From contig CAJOME010000002.1 in NCBI GenBank assembly GCA_905235585.1, forward strand, positions 1 to 47,945: a stretch of DNA of 47,945 nt, written 5' to 3'. The translations under genes and the position numbers were made by a program. Of the stretch, positions 44,907-47,945 are shown one piece after another (position 1 is the first letter of the stretch; each line of letters starts with the position of its first letter). This DNA comes from an uncultured Lachnospiraceae bacterium (GTDB lineage Bacteria > Bacillota > Clostridia > Lachnospirales > Lachnospiraceae). Under the pieces are notes generated by a model. It was not told the origin of the DNA, searched no databases, and worked only from the letters and a program-made list of their open reading frames with translations.

Positions 44907-44954
44907 AAAATACAGCCCCCGTATGGAAGCTGTATCCGGTCTGAGCTGTATTTT
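44907..44954 (-). terminator. terminator with two competing arms after the small gene
   Basis: On the minus strand AAAATACAGC, then ATACAGC, then GCTGTATTTT followed by ATT. Either first arm can pair with the last: 10 bp with a long loop, or 7 bp with a short loop. It lies 10 bases after the small 61-aa gene and should end its message. Confidence 0.6.
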
Positions 44955-44964
44955 GCGGCGAACC

Positions 44965-45150
44965 CTATAATGCGCTGTCTACGAAAAGTCCCTTTCCTTC
45001 GGGATGATCCAGTGCGGTCCTGAATGTCTCCTGAAAACTCTGAGGCTTCTCGCTTTGTTCCGGCTTTATCTCAGTCAGAGGCTTCGCCATCCTTCGAGAC
45101 GGATCAACAAATTGACTGATCTTATTTGCCGTTACGCTTGATATCCCCAT
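44965..45150 (-). CDS. small unknown protein, 61 aa
   Basis: A short hydrophilic protein, MGISSVTANKISQFV at the N-terminus, a Pro/Lys/Glu-rich middle and the C-terminus EGKGLFVDSAL. No membrane segment or known motif is seen. A strong AGGAGG seven bases before the ATG and a terminator just after the stop argue that it is a real gene. An in-frame extension upstream is not supported by a ribosome binding site. Its location between the YbaK gene (divergent) and the DUF3048 gene gives no clue to its role. Confidence 0.65.
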   Translation of the reverse strand: MGISSVTANKISQFVDPSRRMAKPLTEIKPEQSEKPQSFQETFRTALDHPEGKGLFVDSAL

Positions 45151-45344
45151 GACGCCACCTCCTGTTCTTTTACATCTTATCACTATGCCCCATTTAAATC
45201 CAGTTTTTTTAATGGTTGAAATACCACAGCTATTATCTGTGATCGGGTATATAATAATCATAGGAGTTGCAGTAATGATATGGAGATCTTCAAGGCAGAG
45301 TATGGTATAGACGGAGACATAAGGAAGGGATACTGAATAATACT

Positions 45345-45827
45345 ATGATGAATGAAAAGGTTAATAACTGGCTGAAGGATAAAGGTCTGGCAGACAGGAT
45401 TACGGAGCATAATGAAACCATAGATACTGTGGAACATGCAGCCATGCGGATAGGATGCACTGAAGCGGAGATTGCAAAAACGTTATCCTTTATCGTAGAT
45501 GAGAAGCCTGTGATCGTTGTGATGGCAGGGGATGGCCGTGTGAACAGTTCCAAATTCAAAGCACAGTTTCATACGAAGCCCCATATGGTTCCGAGGGAAC
45601 AGGTAGAAGAGCTTATCGGATTCCAGCCCGGAGGAGTATGTCCGTTTGGAGTACATAAAGGAATACCAATCTGGCTTGATGTATCCATGAAACGCTTTGA
45701 TTATGTACATCCTGCAGCAGGCAACGAATATACCTCCGTAAAACTGACACCGGATGAACTGGAGACGGCATCTGAGGCGATTGGCTGGTGTGATGTCTGT
45801 AAAGGGTGGGAAGTGCGAGAAGATTAA
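45345..45827 (+). CDS. YbaK/EbsC-type aminoacyl-tRNA deacylase
   Basis: A 160-aa cytosolic protein of the YbaK/ProX superfamily, which hydrolyses misacylated tRNA such as Cys-tRNA-Pro or Ala-tRNA-Pro. The conserved Lys lies in AEIAKTLSFIVD, followed by VIVVMAGDGRVNSSKFK, then GGVCPFGVHKGIPIWLDVSM and HPAAGNEYTSVKLTPDEL, all typical. Two adjacent ATGs could serve as start; neither has a clear ribosome binding site. It is on the plus strand, alone, converging on the chemotaxis receptor gene. Substrate tRNA cannot be told from sequence. Confidence 0.92.
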   Translation: MMNEKVNNWLKDKGLADRITEHNETIDTVEHAAMRIGCTEAEIAKTLSFIVDEKPVIVVMAGDGRVNSSKFKAQFHTKPHMVPREQVEELIGFQPGGVCPFGVHKGIPIWLDVSMKRFDYVHPAAGNEYTSVKLTPDELETASEAIGWCDVCKGWEVRED

Positions 45828-45878
45828 TTTGTTGGTGTTATATAAGTGCCCTACACTTCCGCTTGCAAAAACCGGAAT

Positions 45879-45911
45879 CTGCCGCAGCACCTATTCGTGA
45901 AGCTACGGCAG
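45879..45911 (-). terminator. hairpin between ybaK-type gene and the receptor gene
   Basis: On the minus strand CTGCCGTAGC and GCTGCGGCAG pair over 10 bp with one G-U. TTTTT follows nine bases later. It may end the receptor message. The surrounding gap (45828-45970) has no convincing gene. Confidence 0.4.
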
Positions 45912-45970
45912 TCAGGTATTACACCGCCAAAAACCCCTTCATCTGGTGTAGAAATCATATACTTTTAGAT

Positions 45971-47680
45971 TTATTCCAGCTTGAACTTTCCGACCTCTGT
46001 TTTAAGGCCGTTTGATATCTCGTTGCTTGCCAGCGCGTCTTCATCGATCTTTACCATATTATCGGACATTTCCACGGATCTCCTTGCCGTCTCGGATACA
46101 TCGTCCGCAGCGGTCTCAAACGCCTGGTTGACCGAGTCGGTCGATGCACTGATCTTATCAATATTCTCCTGTATCCGCGCAGTAGCATCCGCAAAGCGCT
46201 CCATCATATCAGCGATCCTCTCGGCGGACTTTAAGAATTCGTCACTGGTGCTGACGAGGTTTGAAAAGCCTTGCATCGTGGTCTCATTCACGAATGCAAG
46301 AAGGTTCTGTGCCTCTGCCGCAAGCTCATTTACCGCAGAGATCACTTCTGAGGAAACTGCCTGTATCTCGGATGCAGCAGACTGCGAATTGCCTGCAAGC
46401 TGCCCGATCTCGGTCGCTACTACCGCGAATCCCCTCCCCGCGTCCCCCGCACGGGCTGCCTCGATCGATGCGTTCAGCGCGAGCAGATTGGTCTGGTCCG
46501 CTATGGCGATGATGTTTTCGGTCAGGTCTTCAATACGGCTTACTGCCTTGGAACGCTCGATCTTTTCCGTTACCGACTCCGACATGACCGCAAATTTCTC
46601 CTCAGTGGATGCGCGTTCCTTTTGGGCATTTCCACCTGTCACAGATGCCGAATCCCTTACCTCCCGGGCAAAGTCGCGGCCGCTGTCGATCTCACCGACA
46701 ATGCCCTCAAAGGATGTCGTAATATCAGAGATCAGGCTATAGATTTCATTAAGGGAAGCAGATGTCTCCTGCATGGTAGAGCTCATCTGTGTCATCGTAT
46801 CCGATATGGACTGTGCTTCTTTCTTTGCGCCGCGCACATTGTCGGCAATGCCGGAGGAAGCCTCGTTCAGCCTGTTTGAGTCTGCGTTGATCGCCAAAAG
46901 CATATCCCGTATAAACTGGATCAGTTTATTTACATTATTCCCGATAACCTCAAATTCGTCGCCGGAATTGACTTCGATATTTCTGGTGAGATCGCCGTTA
47001 CCTTCGGTAAGCTCCACGATCTTATCATTAAGGGCGATAAATTTTCGGCTCAATGTATGACCGAGGATAAGCAGGACCACCAGACCCGCTGCAGTCACGA
47101 GAACGCACAGCAGTATTATTACGAAAAGCAGTTCCCTTGTCTGCTCCTGGATCCATTCCATGCTGACATCGACCCCTACCGCGGCTACTACCTTGCCGTC
47201 CACATAGATGGGGCTGTATGACGAGATATGGGTGCCCCAGTCATCCGTGTAGGGTTCGCTGCTGGATACAACCGACCCTGACAAGGCGGGTGCGGCCTCA
47301 TCATCTCCAAATACATCCCCTATCATTGACGCATCCTCGATCTGTGCATCTATGGCGTATTCTATCCCTCCATCCGCAGCGGGACGGATCGTATAGACAA
47401 ATTCAACACCTGTGCTTTCAATGTAAGTCGTGAGGTCATCGCTCACTTTCATATAATCCGCGGTATCTTCTTCCCCGGGCTGCACCGATGCGACAATGTT
47501 TCCATCGATCATTGCGGCAACGCCACCGGCAATGCTTTCTGTATTATGCCTGATCTGATCGTTCAGCATACTGTATGACTTTCTATATGCCACAAATCCG
47601 AATAACAGATCAGAAACCAGTATCAGAAGAATGACAATAATTATCATTTTATTTGTAACGCTTATTCTTTTAACTCTCAT
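45971..47680 (-). CDS. methyl-accepting chemotaxis protein
   Basis: A transmembrane receptor of 569 aa feeding CheA/CheW. Residues about 12-32 are the first membrane segment, then an extracellular Cache-like domain to about 185 ([20 protein letters not shown] and [11 protein letters not shown] are typical). A second membrane segment, a HAMP domain ([20 protein letters not shown]) and the signalling coiled coil with the tip [20 protein letters not shown] follow. The ATG at 47680 has AGGAGG upstream; an extension of 28 codons lacks one. No CheR-binding pentapeptide ends the protein. No other chemotaxis or flagellar gene is in the window. The ligand is unknown; Cache domains usually bind small organic molecules. 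Confidence 0.95.
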   Translation of the reverse strand: MRVKRISVTNKMIIIVILLILVSDLLFGFVAYRKSYSMLNDQIRHNTESIAGGVAAMIDGNIVASVQPGEEDTADYMKVSDDLTTYIESTGVEFVYTIRPAADGGIEYAIDAQIEDASMIGDVFGDDEAAPALSGSVVSSSEPYTDDWGTHISSYSPIYVDGKVVAAVGVDVSMEWIQEQTRELLFVIILLCVLVTAAGLVVLLILGHTLSRKFIALNDKIVELTEGNGDLTRNIEVNSGDEFEVIGNNVNKLIQFIRDMLLAINADSNRLNEASSGIADNVRGAKKEAQSISDTMTQMSSTMQETSASLNEIYSLISDITTSFEGIVGEIDSGRDFAREVRDSASVTGGNAQKERASTEEKFAVMSESVTEKIERSKAVSRIEDLTENIIAIADQTNLLALNASIEAARAGDAGRGFAVVATEIGQLAGNSQSAASEIQAVSSEVISAVNELAAEAQNLLAFVNETTMQGFSNLVSTSDEFLKSAERIADMMERFADATARIQENIDKISASTDSVNQAFETAADDVSETARRSVEMSDNMVKIDEDALASNEISNGLKTEVGKFKLE

Positions 47681-47803
47681 ATACTCTCCCCTCCTTTTTG
47701 TATAATGGGAATCCCTTGTCTGATCCTGCAGTATTATCCTTGCTAATTTTAGCACCGATATCATATACTTGTCTGCTTATTATTTCTATCAACCCTTCTC
47801 TTT

Positions 47804-47840
47804 GTACAGATAATGTCAATCAGAAGTTGTCATTCTGTAC
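47804..47840. other. imperfect hairpin near the right edge
   Basis: GTACAGATAATGTCAA and TTGTCATTCTGTAC pair imperfectly over about 14 bp. It lies just after the stop of the cut-off gene at the window edge and may be its terminator, although no T-run follows. Confidence 0.35.
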
Positions 47841-47945
47841 TACCATTTTCCCTGAGGGTCCTCCTTATCCACAGGAATTGTCACTTCGCAGGCATAGTCT
47901 TTTGGCAAGGCGTCACGCGTCCCTCTTAAACGCCAGTACTCTTTC
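47840..47945 (-). CDS. C-terminal end of a gene running in from beyond the window
   Basis: One minus-strand frame is open from the window edge to a TAG, giving 34 residues: KEYWRLRGTRDALPKDYACE then VTIPVDKEDPQGKW. The charged, folded-looking composition suggests a real protein end, perhaps of an effector-binding type domain. I do not recognise the family and the start is outside the window. Confidence 0.5.
   Translation of the reverse strand, partial: KEYWRLRGTRDALPKDYACEVTIPVDKEDPQGKW

Noticed and set aside
45280-45336. 18-codon frame MEIFKAEYGIDGDIRKGY before the YbaK-type gene
   Set aside because: The AGGAG upstream is too far away and no leader-peptide function or attenuator is visible; possibly a gene remnant but unsupported.
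45828-45970. Insertion-sequence remnant between the YbaK-type gene and the receptor gene
   Set aside because: No transposase motif or terminal repeats could be recognised; the region is explained by a hairpin terminator.
1-47945. CRISPR array, rRNA operon, prophage or conjugative element
   Set aside because: No regularly spaced repeats, rRNA sequence, integrase, capsid, terminase or relaxase gene was seen.

Overview
The window reads as a chromosomal segment from a Gram-positive member of the Clostridia, most likely family Lachnospiraceae (a Coprococcus-like genus is a guess). The basis is strong AGGAGG ribosome binding sites, single-chain PurL, QueH, PPi-type phosphofructokinase, DUF3048 and DUF2130 proteins, the style of the RpoB/RpoC/EF-G sequences, and small palindromic intergenic repeats. 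GC content is moderate except in the first 1.5 kb, which is clearly GC-richer. Almost every gene lies on the minus strand, so transcription runs from high to low coordinates. The plus-strand genes are a 244-aa unknown, tRNA-Pro, tRNA-Leu, a Cof-type HAD hydrolase and a YbaK-type protein.

Layout. 1-1510: GC-rich MacB-type ABC permease (its end is cut by the window) and an ATPase lacking its Walker A half, abutting unrelated sequence; this is a likely rearrangement or assembly junction. 1507-3329: small unknown, nitroreductase, unknown. 3481-12688: two polytopic GT-C type glycosyltransferase-like proteins behind argS, then queH and purL. 12689-13566: a small unknown gene flanked by two MITE-like palindromes with direct repeats. 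13567-17689: a nuclease-fold-like 244-aa protein, a cNMP-fold protein with an acidic linker, and a DUF2130 protein. 17689-20734: another GT-C membrane protein, tRNA-Pro with a tandemly duplicated hairpin, and an orphan CDP-glucose 4,6-dehydratase. 21017-34496: the information-processing core, rplJ-rplL-rpoB-rpoC-rpsL-rpsG-fusA-tuf, with an L10 leader and several promoters of its own. 34709-36565: PPi-phosphofructokinase and ThrH. 36566-37064: a structured repeat next to tRNA-Leu whose 5' end is duplicated. 37065-45150: GH3 glycosidase, CobU-like protein, truA, HAD hydrolase, DtxR-family and WYL regulators, a secreted DUF3048 protein and a small protein. 45345-47945: YbaK, a chemotaxis receptor and a cut-off gene end.

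How parts work together. The ribosomal/RNA polymerase/elongation factor genes form at least four linked transcription units. At two unit borders (rplL/rpoB and rpoC/rpsL) the downstream promoter lies inside the hairpin that would end the upstream transcript. As a result only read-through RNA can fold the full hairpin. The GT-C proteins and CDP-glucose dehydratase suggest cell-surface glycan building, but the rest of such a pathway is not in the window.

I saw no complete new defence or mobile system. The best leads are the MITE-like palindromes, the tandem hairpin with a compensatory base-pair change, the tRNA-Leu 5' duplication around a multi-hairpin element, the nested promoter/terminator design, and the nuclease-fold/cNMP-fold gene group.
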